From contig NZ_SSBK01000004.1 in assembly GCF_004795035.1 (NCBI RefSeq), positions 186,001 through 250,000 of the forward strand: a stretch of 64,000 nt of DNA, given 5' to 3'. Below, in pieces: positions 39,791 through 53,374 of the stretch; the first letter of the stretch is position 1, and every line of letters begins with the position of its first letter. A program made the position numbers and the translations under genes. The DNA comes from Streptomyces sp. A0958. Its GTDB lineage: Bacteria; Actinomycetota; Actinomycetes; Streptomycetales; Streptomycetaceae. The notes under the pieces were generated by a model. That model was not told the origin of the DNA and did not search any database. It saw nothing but the letters and a program-made list of their open reading frames with translations.

Positions 39791-41419
39791 TCAGTCCTCG
39801 GCCGAACGGGCGGTGGTGAGGACGGAGCGGGCCCACCGGTAGTCCGCCTTGCCGCTGGGGGAGCGCTGGATTCGCGGGGCGATCACCAGGTGCCGGGGGA
39901 TCTTGTACCCGGCCAGCCGGGTGCGGCAGTGCGCCTGTACGTCGCCGAGCGAGGGCGCGTCGGCCCCCTCCCGCACCTGCACCACCGCCGCGACCCGGTT
40001 GCCCCAGCGCGCGTCGGGGGCGCCGGCGACCAGTGCGTCGTACACGTCCGGATGGGACTTGAGCGCCTGCTCGACCTCCTCCGGATACACCTTCTCGCCC
40101 CCGGTGTTGATGCACTGCGAACCCCGGCCCAGCACCGTGACGACGCCCTCGGCGTCGACCGTCGCCATGTCCCCGAGCAGCACCCACCGCTCCTCGCCCC
40201 TGCGGAAGAACGTCTGCGCCGTCTTGTCCGGGTCGTTGTAGTAGCCGAGCGGTACGTGGCCGCGCTGCGCGATCCGCCCCGGCTCGCCGGGGGCCACCGG
40301 TTCGTACGTCGCCGGATCGACCACCGCCGTACGGGAGTTGACCCGCAGCCGGAAGCCCTTCTCCGGCCCGGAGTCGTCGGTCGCGGTGCCGTTGAAGCCG
40401 GACTCCGACGAGCCGAAGTTGTTCAGCAGCATCACATGGGGCACCAGCGCCTGGAACTCCGCCCGTACCGAGTCCGACATGATCGCGCCCGAACTGGAGA
40501 CGGAGAACAGCGCCGAGCAGTCGGTGCCTCGCAGCGGGCCCCTCAGCGCGTCGACCAGCGGCCGCAGCATCGCGTCGCCGACCAGCGACACACTGGTGAC
40601 CTTCTCCTTCTCGATCGTGCGGAGCACCTCGTGCGGCACGAACTTGCGGTGCAGCACGACCCGCTGCCCGAAGTCGAAGGCGATGAACGCGGTGAGCGTC
40701 GAGGTGCCGTGCATCAGCGGGGGAGTGGGGAAGAAGGTGATGCCCTCCCCACCGGCCGCCACCCGCTCGGCCAGCTCCTGCGGCCGTTTCACCGGCTCGC
40801 CGGTGGGCGCGCCACCGCCGAGCCCGGCGAAGAAGAGGTCCTCCTGGCGCCACATCACCCCCTTGGGCATGCCCGTGGTGCCACCGGTGTAGATGATGAA
40901 CTGGTCGTCCGCCGACCGTGGCCCGAAGCCGCGCCCGGGGTCCCCGGACGCCTCCGCCGCGGTGAACGCGACGGCGTCCGCCGGGGCCCCGCCCCCGGCC
41001 GGCGGGCCCACCCGCACCAGGTGGCGCAGCTTCGGCGCCTGCGGGGCGGCGGCCGCGACGCGCTCGTCGAACTCCCCGTCGTAGACCAGCGCGGCCAGGT
41101 CGGCGTCGCGGTAGAGGTAGACCAGCTCCTCCCGCACGTAGCGGTAGTTGACGTTGACCGGGACGATGCGCGCCTTCAGGCAGGCCAGCACCGTCTGGAG
41201 GTACTCCACGCCGTTGTACAGGTGCAGTCCCAGATGCTCGCCCGGGCCGATGCCCGCGGCGGCCAGGTGATGGGCGAGGCGGTTCGCGGCGGCGTCGAGC
41301 TGCGCGTAGGTGAGCCTGCGCTCGGCACCCGTGCCGGGATGGTCGACGTGGACGAGCGCCTCGCGGTCCGGGACGGCGTCGACCACCGACTCGAACAGGT
41401 CGGCAAGGTTGTACTCCAC
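39791..41419 (-). CDS. acyl-CoA synthetase, FadD19-like (steroid side-chain type)
   Basis: Adenylate-forming CoA ligase of 542 aa. P-loop IIYTGGTTGMPKGVMWRQED has TGG in place of TSG, and together with NVNYRYVREELVYLYRDADL, PPLMHGTSTLTAFIAFDFGQ and NFGSSESGFNGTATDD it strongly recalls mycobacterial FadD19. That enzyme activates C24-branched sterol side chains. Catalytic Lys: IQRSPSGKADYRWARS. The GTG start follows AGGAGG. It is divergent from a crotonase/DUF35/Ltp operon with which it shares a regulatory region, supporting a common pathway for a sterol-, bile-acid- or terpenoid-type acid. Confidence 0.88.
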   Translation of the reverse strand: MEYNLADLFESVVDAVPDREALVHVDHPGTGAERRLTYAQLDAAANRLAHHLAAAGIGPGEHLGLHLYNGVEYLQTVLACLKARIVPVNVNYRYVREELVYLYRDADLAALVYDGEFDERVAAAAPQAPKLRHLVRVGPPAGGGAPADAVAFTAAEASGDPGRGFGPRSADDQFIIYTGGTTGMPKGVMWRQEDLFFAGLGGGAPTGEPVKRPQELAERVAAGGEGITFFPTPPLMHGTSTLTAFIAFDFGQRVVLHRKFVPHEVLRTIEKEKVTSVSLVGDAMLRPLVDALRGPLRGTDCSALFSVSSSGAIMSDSVRAEFQALVPHVMLLNNFGSSESGFNGTATDDSGPEKGFRLRVNSRTAVVDPATYEPVAPGEPGRIAQRGHVPLGYYNDPDKTAQTFFRRGEERWVLLGDMATVDAEGVVTVLGRGSQCINTGGEKVYPEEVEQALKSHPDVYDALVAGAPDARWGNRVAAVVQVREGADAPSLGDVQAHCRTRLAGYKIPRHLVIAPRIQRSPSGKADYRWARSVLTTARSAED

Positions 41420-41458
41420 CGTTCCTCCTGACCCCGGTTGCTGAGTGACCCGGCGGTC

Positions 41459-41487
41459 ATTAGAGCGCCGACCGGCACAAGTGTGAA
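41459..41487 (-). promoter_or_regulatory. candidate promoter of the FadD19-like gene (TTCACA-17-TCTAAT)
   Basis: On the minus strand TTCACA (41487-41482) and TCTAAT (41464-41459) are separated by 17 bp. The -10 element ends 39 bp before the GTG start codon, leaving a leader with an AGGAGG site. Confidence 0.5.
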
Positions 41488-41506
41488 GGGGGCCCGGGCA
41501 ACAAAA

Positions 41507-41521
41507 CTGACTGGCTGTCAG
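41507..41521. promoter_or_regulatory. inverted repeat CTGAC-TGGCT-GTCAG
   Basis: A 15-bp inverted repeat with perfect 5-bp arms, 19 bp upstream of the fadD -35 element. It resembles the TCTGA-N7-TCAGA repeat in front of the other acyl-CoA operon (21924-21940) and may be a TetR-type operator. Confidence 0.4.
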
Positions 41522-41549
41522 AAAACTATTGAACTGCCCACCCGTCTAC

Positions 41550-41563
41550 TGCAACCTGTTCTG
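41550..41563. promoter_or_regulatory. KstR-like operator (TGCAACCTGTTCTG), 13/14
   Basis: It matches TNNAACNNGTTNNA at seven of eight fixed positions; only the final A is replaced by G. It closely resembles the perfect box at 12424-12437 (TGCAAC and GTTCT shared). Its last three bases coincide with the first three bases of the palindromic element, so the insertion may have altered the terminal position. Confidence 0.5.
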
Positions 41564-41741
41564 GGCCGTGTCCGCAAAGTCGCGTCGTACGCCCGAAGGG
41601 CGTGGCCTGCGGCGTCTGGTGAGTGCTCTCGGCGTGCCGGCCGGAATCCCTCGCACTGGACGTACTTGGGATTTCGGCCGGTGCGGCGAAGGCACTCACC
41701 AGGCGTCGTGGGCCAGGCGGGACTTTGCGGACACGGCCCAG
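41561..41741. mobile_element. 181-bp palindromic MITE-like element
   Basis: The terminal inverted repeats are 21 bp and perfect: 41561-41581 (begins CTGGGCCGTGTCCGC) and 41721-41741 (ends GCGGACACGGCCCAG). The interior continues as an imperfect long hairpin: roughly 41601-41650 pairs with 41670-41720 at about three quarters of positions, including TGGTGAGTGC against GCACTCACCA. The left arm has its own small hairpin (ACGCCC-GAA-GGGCGT). It encodes no transposase, as expected of a non-autonomous element. No clear target-site duplication is seen at the chosen ends. Confidence 0.75.
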
Positions 41742-41762
41742 CCTTGAGACGGGAGACGAACC

Positions 41763-42563
41763 ATGGCCGGTACGGAACACCTCACCGTGCGGCGCGAAGG
41801 CGCCACACTGGTGCTCACCTTGAACAGGCCCGAGAGCAAGAACGCGCTCTCGTTGCCGATGCTCGTCGGCCTCCACGACGGCTGGCTCGCGGCGGACGAG
41901 GACGAGGAGATCCGCTCCGTCGTCCTCACCGGCGCGGGCGGCTGCTTCTGCGCCGGCATGGACCTCAAGGCCCTCGCGGGCGACGGCATGGAGGGCGGGC
42001 GCTACCGGGACCGGATGACGGCCGACCCCGATCTGCACTGGAAGGCCATGCTGCGCCACCACCGCCCCCGCAAACCCGTCATCGCCGCCGTCGAGGGCCA
42101 CTGCGTCGCGGGCGGCACGGAGATCCTGCAGGGCACCGACATCCGCATCGCGGGCGAGAGCGCCGTCTTCGGCCTCTTCGAGGTCCGCCGCGGCCTCTTC
42201 CCCATCGGCGGCTCCACCGTCCGGCTGCCCCGCCAGATCGCCCGCACCCACGCCCTCGAAATGCTGCTCACCGGCCGCCCCTACAGCGCCGGTGAGGCAG
42301 CCGCGATCGGGCTGATCGGCCGCGTCGTCCCCGACGGCGCCGCCCTCGACGCCGCCCTCGCCGTCGCCGAACAGATCAACGCCTGCGGCCCGCTCGCCGT
42401 CGAGGAGGTCAAGGCGTCGGTGTACGAGACGGCCGAGATGACCGAGACCGAGGGCCTGGCCGCCGAACTGAAACGCGGCTGGCCCGTCTTCGCCACAGCC
42501 GACGCCAAGGAGGGCGCCCGCGCCTTCGCCGAGAAGCGCCCGCCCGTCTACCGGCGCGCCTGA
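41763..42563 (+). CDS. enoyl-CoA hydratase (crotonase family), EchA19-like
   Basis: Crotonase-fold enzyme of 266 aa, probably hydrating an unsaturated acyl-CoA. Oxyanion-hole sequence GAGGCFCAGMDLKALA and EGHCVAGGTEILQGTDIRIA. Both catalytic acids of true hydratases appear to be present: Glu in GGTEIL and Glu in VFGLFEVRRGLFP. GGGAG lies just upstream of ATG 41763. It is the first gene of a tight four-gene operon with DUF35 and two Ltp-type proteins, facing a FadD19-like ligase. In M. tuberculosis echA19 and fadD19 are likewise neighbours. The palindromic element sits between its likely promoter and its start. Confidence 0.88.
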   Translation: MAGTEHLTVRREGATLVLTLNRPESKNALSLPMLVGLHDGWLAADEDEEIRSVVLTGAGGCFCAGMDLKALAGDGMEGGRYRDRMTADPDLHWKAMLRHHRPRKPVIAAVEGHCVAGGTEILQGTDIRIAGESAVFGLFEVRRGLFPIGGSTVRLPRQIARTHALEMLLTGRPYSAGEAAAIGLIGRVVPDGAALDAALAVAEQINACGPLAVEEVKASVYETAEMTETEGLAAELKRGWPVFATADAKEGARAFAEKRPPVYRRA

Positions 42564-42579
42564 ACCCCTGGAGGCAACC

Positions 42580-43542
42580 GTGCCCGACATCCTCAGCGCA
42601 CCGCTGGTCGTCGAATTCCCCTTCACCCGCTCCCTCGGCCCCGTCCAGAGCGCCTTCCTCACCGGGCTGCGCCAACGCACCCTGCTCGGCGTCCGCACCG
42701 CCGACGGCAAGGTCCTCGTCCCACCCGTCGAGTACGACCCGGTCACCGCCGAGGAGATCCGCGACCTGGTCGAGGTCGCCCCCACCGGCACGGTCACCAC
42801 CTGGGCCTGGAACCCCGACCCCCGCCGCGGCCAGCCCCTGGACGCCCCCTTCGCCTGGGTCCTCGTACGGCTCGACGGCGCCGACACCGCGCTCCTGCAC
42901 GTCCTGGACGCACCCGGCCCCGACGCCGTGCGCACCGGGATGCGGGTACGCGTCCGCTGGGCCCAGGACCGCACAGGCGCCATCACGGACATCGCCTGCT
43001 TCGAACCGTACGACGGCGAGCCCGGCACGTCCGCCCCGCACGACGGCACGTCCGCCCCGCACGACGGCACGTTCGCCGACCCCGTCACCGGCATCGTCAC
43101 GCCCGCCCGCCTCGACTACACCTACTCGCCCGGCCGCGCCCAGAGCGCCTACCTCGAAGCGCTCGAAGGGCGGCGCGTCGTCGGCGAGCGATGCCCCTCC
43201 TGCCGCAAGGTGTACGTCCCGCCGCGCGGCGCCTGCCCCACCTGCGGGGTCGCCACCGCCGAACGCGTCGCGGTCGGGCCGCGCGGCACGGTCACCACCT
43301 TCTGCGTCGTCAACATCAAGGCGAAGAACCTCGACATCGAGGTCCCTTACGTCTATGCGCACATCGCCCTGGACGGCGCCGACCTCGCCCTGCACGCCCG
43401 CATCGGGGGCATCCCGTACGACCAGGTGCGGATGGGGCTGCGCGTCGAACCGGTGTGGTCCGAGGGCAGCCGCCACCCCGACCACTACCGGCCGACCGGC
43501 GAGCCGGACGCCGACTACGACACGTACAAGGAGCTGGTCTAG
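42580..43542 (+). CDS. double DUF35/OB-fold acyl-CoA-associated protein (Rv3521-like)
   Basis: Protein of 320 aa with two related halves. The N-terminal half (about 1-145; FTRSLGPVQSAFLTGLRQRT, VPPVEYDPVT) is DUF35-like but has no zinc-finger cysteines. The C-terminal half (about 165-305; SPGRAQSAYLEALEGRRVVG) has a complete rubredoxin-like Cys4 knuckle, Cys205, Cys208, Cys219 and Cys222, followed by an OB fold. The halves are joined by a repetitive linker (APHDGTSAPHDGT). DUF35 proteins bind Ltp-type thiolases; in the cholesterol pathway such pairs form the side-chain retro-aldolase. It stands directly before the Ltp4- and Ltp3-like genes, the Rv3521-Rv3522-Rv3523 order. The GTG start follows GGAGG. 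Confidence 0.87.
   Translation: MPDILSAPLVVEFPFTRSLGPVQSAFLTGLRQRTLLGVRTADGKVLVPPVEYDPVTAEEIRDLVEVAPTGTVTTWAWNPDPRRGQPLDAPFAWVLVRLDGADTALLHVLDAPGPDAVRTGMRVRVRWAQDRTGAITDIACFEPYDGEPGTSAPHDGTSAPHDGTFADPVTGIVTPARLDYTYSPGRAQSAYLEALEGRRVVGERCPSCRKVYVPPRGACPTCGVATAERVAVGPRGTVTTFCVVNIKAKNLDIEVPYVYAHIALDGADLALHARIGGIPYDQVRMGLRVEPVWSEGSRHPDHYRPTGEPDADYDTYKELV
43024..43065 (+). repeat. 21-bp tandem repeat in the interdomain linker
   Basis: Two perfect copies of a 21-bp unit (GGCACGTCCGCCCCGCACGA plus C) at 43024-43044 and 43045-43065, with seven further matching bases afterwards, encode repeated GTSAPHD. The unit length keeps the frame and lengthens the linker between the two DUF35 halves. Confidence 0.9.
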
Positions 43543-44587
43543 ATGCGAGACGTAGCGATCGTCGCGTTCGCGCAGAGCGACCATCAGCGGCGCACCGACG
43601 AACTCTCCGAAGTCGAGATGCTGATGCCCGTCCTGCACCGGGTCCTCGACGCGACCGGCCTCAGGACCAGCGACATCGGTTTCACCTGCTCGGGCTCCAG
43701 CGACTACCTCGCCGGCCGCGCCTTCTCCTTCACCATGGCCCTCGACGGAGTGGGCGCCTACCCGCCGATCTCCGAGTCCCACGTGGAGATGGACGGCGCC
43801 TGGGCCCTGTACGAGGCCTGGGTGAAGATCCGCACCGGCGAGGCGGACACCGCGCTCGTCTACGCGTATGGCAAATCCTCGCCCGGCCAGGTCCGCGACG
43901 TCCTCACCCGCCAGCTCGACCCGTACTACGCCGCCCCGCTCTGGCCCGACTCCGTCGCCCTCGCCGCGCTCCAGGCGCAGGCGCTCATCGACGCCGGTGA
44001 CACCGACGAGGCCGCGCTCGCCGCCATCGCCGCCCGCAGCCGGCAGGACGCGGCGGCCAACCCGCACGCCCAGCTCAGCGGCCCCGTACCGGCCGGCGAC
44101 TACCTCGTCCGGCCGCTGCGCACCGGCGACTGCCCGCCCGTCGGCGACGGAGCCGCCGCCGTGATCCTCGCCGCCGGGGACACCGCCCGCGCCCTGTGCG
44201 AGCGGCCCGCCTGGATTCGCGGCATCGACCACCGCATCGAGGCCCACAGCCTCGGGGTGCGCGAGCTCACCGCCTCCCCGTCGACCCGCCTCGCCGCCGA
44301 ACGGGCCGGCGCCTTCGACCGGCCCGTCGACACCGCCGAACTGCACGCCCCCTTCACCTCGCAGGAAGTGGTGCTGCGCAAGGCGCTCGGGCTCGGCGAC
44401 GACGTCCGGGTCAACCCGTCGGGCGGCGCACTCGCCGCCAACCCGCTGATGGCCGCCGGGCTGATCCGCCTCGGTGAGGCCGCCGCCCGCATCCACCGCG
44501 GCGAGTCCGACCGGGCCCTCGCCCACGCCACATCCGGGCCCTGCCTCCAGCAGAACCTGGTCGCCGTCCTCGAAGGGGAGAGTGCAC

Positions 44588-44595
<8 letters not shown>
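43543..44595 (+). CDS. lipid-transfer/thiolase-like protein, Ltp4-type
   Basis: Thiolase-fold protein of 350 aa, close in length to mycobacterial Ltp4 (about 354 aa). N-terminus DVAIVAFAQSDHQRRTDELS. The segment that holds the nucleophilic Cys of thiolases reads ISESHVEMDGAWALYEAWVK here, with no Cys, so thiolysis is unlikely. The C-terminal catalytic block is VNPSGGALAANPLMAAGLIR, then LAHATSGPCLQQN. Such Cys-less proteins pair with DUF35 partners for C-C bond cleavage. ATG follows the DUF35 stop with no gap, and its own stop overlaps the next start by 8 bp, so the three proteins are made together. Confidence 0.88.
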
Positions 44596-45754
<1,159 letters not shown>

Positions 45755-45840
45755 CCCGGGCGCGCCGGGCCGGGGACGCGCGCACCGCCGCCGCCGCGCC
45801 CGCGTCGCACGCCACCACGGGCGGCATCGCACCCCGTGGG

Positions 45841-45846
45841 TAGCGT
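45841..45846 (+). promoter_or_regulatory. candidate -10 element (TAGCGT) of the ACT-domain gene
   Basis: TAGCGT ends seven bases before GTG 45854, with no ribosome-binding site between. The spacing places the transcription start at the start codon and favours 45854 over the in-frame GTG at 45836. Confidence 0.45.
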
Positions 45847-45853
45847 GGTGGGT

Positions 45854-46261
45854 GTGACAGCCGAGAGCGATCTTCGAGTCCTGCTGAGCAACCTGCGCCC
45901 CGAGCTGCACCCGGGCCGCTACGTCTACGCGACCGCCCCCGACGGTGCCCTGCCGGACGCCGTCACCCCCGTCGTCACCGTCCGGGAGACCGAGGGGCTC
46001 ACCCTGGTGCTCCCCGAGGCCGAGGCCGCGGTAGCCGGGCTGCCCTACACGTACGTGGCGGGCTGGATCACCCTGCGGGTGCACTCGGCCCTGGAGGCCG
46101 TGGGGCTGACCGCCGCCGTCTCGCTCGCCCTGACCGACGCCGGGATCAGCTGCAATGTGGTGGCGGGGTTTCACCACGACCACCTCTTCGTGCCGTACGA
46201 ACGGGCCGCCGAGGCCGTCACCGCGCTGGAACGGCTGGCCGCGGAGTCGCGCACCGGATGA
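45854..46261 (+). CDS. ACT domain-containing protein
   Basis: Small cytoplasmic protein of 135 aa. The N-terminal half (LLSNLRPELHPGRYVYATAP) and the C-terminal half (HSALEAVGLTAAVSLALTDA, then GISCNVVAGFHHDHLFVPYE) have the layout of the short ACT-repeat proteins found widely in bacteria. These bind amino acids or other small ligands. The effector is unknown. It has no operon partner; the Ltp operon ends 99 bp upstream. Confidence 0.8.
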   Translation: MTAESDLRVLLSNLRPELHPGRYVYATAPDGALPDAVTPVVTVRETEGLTLVLPEAEAAVAGLPYTYVAGWITLRVHSALEAVGLTAAVSLALTDAGISCNVVAGFHHDHLFVPYERAAEAVTALERLAAESRTG

Positions 46262-46359
46262 CGGTGTGCCTTCCCGCACGGCACCACCCGGCACCCGGCC
46301 GGTGTGCCGTGGTCGAGGGCCCTGCCCGGGCCCGGCTCGGCGAGGTGAGCCAGGACACG

Positions 46360-46365
46360 TAACAT
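46360..46365 (+). promoter_or_regulatory. candidate -10 element (TAACAT) of the 166-aa hypothetical gene
   Basis: TAACAT ends six bases before the ATG at 46372 and no ribosome-binding site is present, consistent with a leaderless mRNA. No clear -35 element is seen. Confidence 0.4.
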
Positions 46366-46371
46366 GTCTGC

Positions 46372-46872
46372 ATGTCCTTCCTCCGCCGCCGTAGCGCCGC
46401 CACACCCGCGGGCCCCGACTTCGACGTCCTGGCCATGGACCCCGGTGACTGGCCCGGAAACCTCGGCGCCGGTCTGCTGCCCGCCCCCGACGGCAGCTGT
46501 CAGGGTGTGTTCCTGCGCTACGACCTGTTCGGCGGCCGCGGCCCCGCGATGATCATCGGCAACCTGCCGGAGGGCTCGCCCGCGCGCGAGACCGAGGAGG
46601 GGCAGATCCCCTTCGAGGTGGCCCAGCTGCTGCTCGCCCTGGAGAACGACGAGCCGGTCGAGGTCACCGGCACCGAGGACATGCCCGTGATGCAGGGCGA
46701 CAACCTGCTGATCGTGCGCCGTGTGAAGCTCTCCGAGAGCCGGATCTCCTGCGTCCAGTTCGACCGCAGCGACGGTGTGCTCGTCACCATCGCCAGCTGG
46801 GACCGGCCCATCACCGACGACCTGTACACGCTCCTGAAGCCGCTTCCGGCCGAGCTCTTCCAGCAGGGCTGA
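46372..46872 (+). CDS. conserved hypothetical protein
   Basis: Protein of 166 aa that I do not recognise as a named family. It is acidic, lacks signal peptide and membrane segments, and has regular alternating beta-type sequence (GVFLRYDLFGGRGPAMIIGN; ISCVQFDRSDGVLVTIASWD). There is no Cys pair or catalytic motif. Codon usage is typical of the genome. It appears leaderless, with its own -10 element. Confidence 0.8.
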   Translation: MSFLRRRSAATPAGPDFDVLAMDPGDWPGNLGAGLLPAPDGSCQGVFLRYDLFGGRGPAMIIGNLPEGSPARETEEGQIPFEVAQLLLALENDEPVEVTGTEDMPVMQGDNLLIVRRVKLSESRISCVQFDRSDGVLVTIASWDRPITDDLYTLLKPLPAELFQQG

Positions 46873-46914
46873 CCCTGACACCGTCACCGGGCCGCCCGGC
46901 CCGGTGATCACACT

Positions 46915-46995
46915 TCTGTCCAACTGCACGCGGCCTCTGTCCAAGAGGTCGCTTTGTCATGTCCCTTGCCCGGCAAGTCATCGGACCTCTAGCGT
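46915..46995 (+). promoter_or_regulatory. promoter region of the GH95 gene: 9-bp direct repeats plus TTGCCC-18-TAGCGT
   Basis: Two identical copies of TCTGTCCAA (46915-46923 and 46936-46944) lie 21 bp apart, two helical turns. They are followed by -35-like TTGCCC (46966-46971), 18 bp, and -10-like TAGCGT (46990-46995), eight bases before ATG 47004. Direct repeats of this spacing upstream of a promoter suggest a dimeric activator such as an AraC-family protein. Confidence 0.5.
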
Positions 46996-47003
46996 CTTCC
47001 GGC

Positions 47004-51961
<4,958 letters not shown>

Positions 51962-53293
51962 ATGACGTCCAAGCAGAGGACCAGGCTCGCACTCGCCTTC
52001 ACCACCGCCGGAGCGCTGAGCCTCGCGCTGCTCAGCCCCGCCGCCCGGGCCGGCGCCGACGGGATGCGGCCCGAGTGCCCGCGCGGCCTCGCCTGCGACT
52101 GGGTCCCGGCGGCCTACCAGCAGACCGGCGACCCGGCCGACAAGGAGACGTACGGCAACTACGACACCGCGGACCGGCCGCACAGCAACAAGATCGAATT
52201 CATCGTGCTGCACGACACCGAGGAGGACTTCGACACCACGCTGAAGATCTTCCAGAACCCGCTGAAGCAGACCTCCGCCCACTACGTGGTGCGGTCCGCC
52301 GATGGACACGTCACCCAGATGGTGAAGAACAAGGACGTCGCCTGGCAGGCGGGGAACTGGTACGTCAACAGCCACTCCATCGGCATCGAGCAGGAAGGCG
52401 TCGCCGTCGAGGGAGCCACGTGGTACACCCCCGAGATGTACCGCTCGACCGCGGCCCTCGTGCGCTACCTCGCCGCCAAGTACGACATCCCGCTCGACCG
52501 CCAGCACATCATCGGCCACGACGGCGTCCCGCCCACCAGCGCCGCCGGCGCCCGGAACATGCACTGGGACCCGGGCACCTACTGGGACTGGAACCGATTC
52601 ATGGCGCTCCTCGGCGAACCCACCGTGCCGACCGCCCGCAAGGACAGCCGACTGATCACGGTCAGCCCCACGTTCAAGGACAACGAACAGGCCTTCCGCG
52701 ACTGCGAGAAGGGCGTCGACCTCCCCGTCCAGGGCTCCAGTGCGGTCCCGCTGCACACGGCACCCTCCGACGACGCGCCCCTCTTCTCCGACCCGGGAAT
52801 CCACCCGGACGGGTCGCCCGGCACCAACTGCGCCGCCGACTGGGGCAGCAAGATCAGCGCCACCCAGCAGGCCGTCGTGGCAGGCCACGCACCCGGCTGG
52901 ACGGCGATCTGGTGGTACGGCGAGAAGGCCTGGTTCCGCACGCCCGCCCGCACCCGCACCACCACCCCCACCTCCGGCTACGTCGTCCGCCCGAAGACGG
53001 GCAAGGCCGAGGTGCCGGTGTACGGGGTGGCGTACCCGGAGAAGTCCGAGTACCCGGCCGACTTCGCGGACCAGCGGGTGGGCACGCCACTCCAGTACAC
53101 CATCAAGGCCGGCCAGTCCTACCCCGGAGGCGGACAGGCCCCCACCGGCTTCTTCTACGCGCCCACGATCGACGCCTCGTACCCCCTGGACCACGCTTAC
53201 TTCAAGGGCAAGCAGAAGTACGTGACCGTCCAGATCGGCCACCGCGTCGCCTTCGTGAAGGCCTCCGACGTGGACATCCTGCGCGCACGTTGA
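51962..53293 (+). CDS. secreted N-acetylmuramoyl-L-alanine amidase (Amidase_2)
   Basis: Peptidoglycan hydrolase of 443 aa. Sec signal peptide SKQRTRLALAFTTAGALSLA with cleavage near ARAGADG. The Amidase_2 domain runs from about residue 75 to 225: zinc-ligand His in IEFIVLHDTEEDFD, SAHYVVRSADGHVTQMVKNK, the HSIGIEQEG stretch, and second His plus DPG in HIIGHDGVPP and MHWDPGTYWDWN. The C-terminal 220 residues contain two Cys and SH3-like beta sequence (VVAGHAPGWTAIWWYGEKAW), probably for wall binding. ATG 51962 starts the leader; longer upstream starts are not supported. A strong hairpin follows. Confidence 0.92.
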   Translation: MTSKQRTRLALAFTTAGALSLALLSPAARAGADGMRPECPRGLACDWVPAAYQQTGDPADKETYGNYDTADRPHSNKIEFIVLHDTEEDFDTTLKIFQNPLKQTSAHYVVRSADGHVTQMVKNKDVAWQAGNWYVNSHSIGIEQEGVAVEGATWYTPEMYRSTAALVRYLAAKYDIPLDRQHIIGHDGVPPTSAAGARNMHWDPGTYWDWNRFMALLGEPTVPTARKDSRLITVSPTFKDNEQAFRDCEKGVDLPVQGSSAVPLHTAPSDDAPLFSDPGIHPDGSPGTNCAADWGSKISATQQAVVAGHAPGWTAIWWYGEKAWFRTPARTRTTTPTSGYVVRPKTGKAEVPVYGVAYPEKSEYPADFADQRVGTPLQYTIKAGQSYPGGGQAPTGFFYAPTIDASYPLDHAYFKGKQKYVTVQIGHRVAFVKASDVDILRAR

Positions 53294-53317
53294 ACCGGGG
53301 GACGGGGACGCGGAACA

Positions 53318-53361
53318 GCGCGCCGCGGGCCCGGTGTGTCGGCACCGGACCCGCGGCGCGC
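53318..53361. terminator. bidirectional terminator between amidase and phosphotransferase genes
   Basis: 19-bp inverted repeat with one mismatch: 53318-53336 (GCGCGCCGCGGGCCCGGTG) against 53343-53361, with loop TGTCGG. It lies 24 bp after the amidase stop and 13 bp before the convergent stop. Confidence 0.85.
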
Positions 53362-53374
53362 CCCGTGGGGCCGG

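Larger units (their letters stand above)
41420..41762. other. 343-bp divergent intergenic region: promoter, two operator-like repeats and a palindromic element
   Basis: No gene is seen here. From left to right it holds the fadD promoter, an inverted repeat CTGAC-N5-GTCAG, a KstR-like box and a 181-bp palindromic element that ends 21 bp before the crotonase start. The left 140 bp are markedly A/T-richer than the rest of the window. The crotonase ribosome-binding site (GGGAG, 41751-41755) lies just outside the element. Confidence 0.8.
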
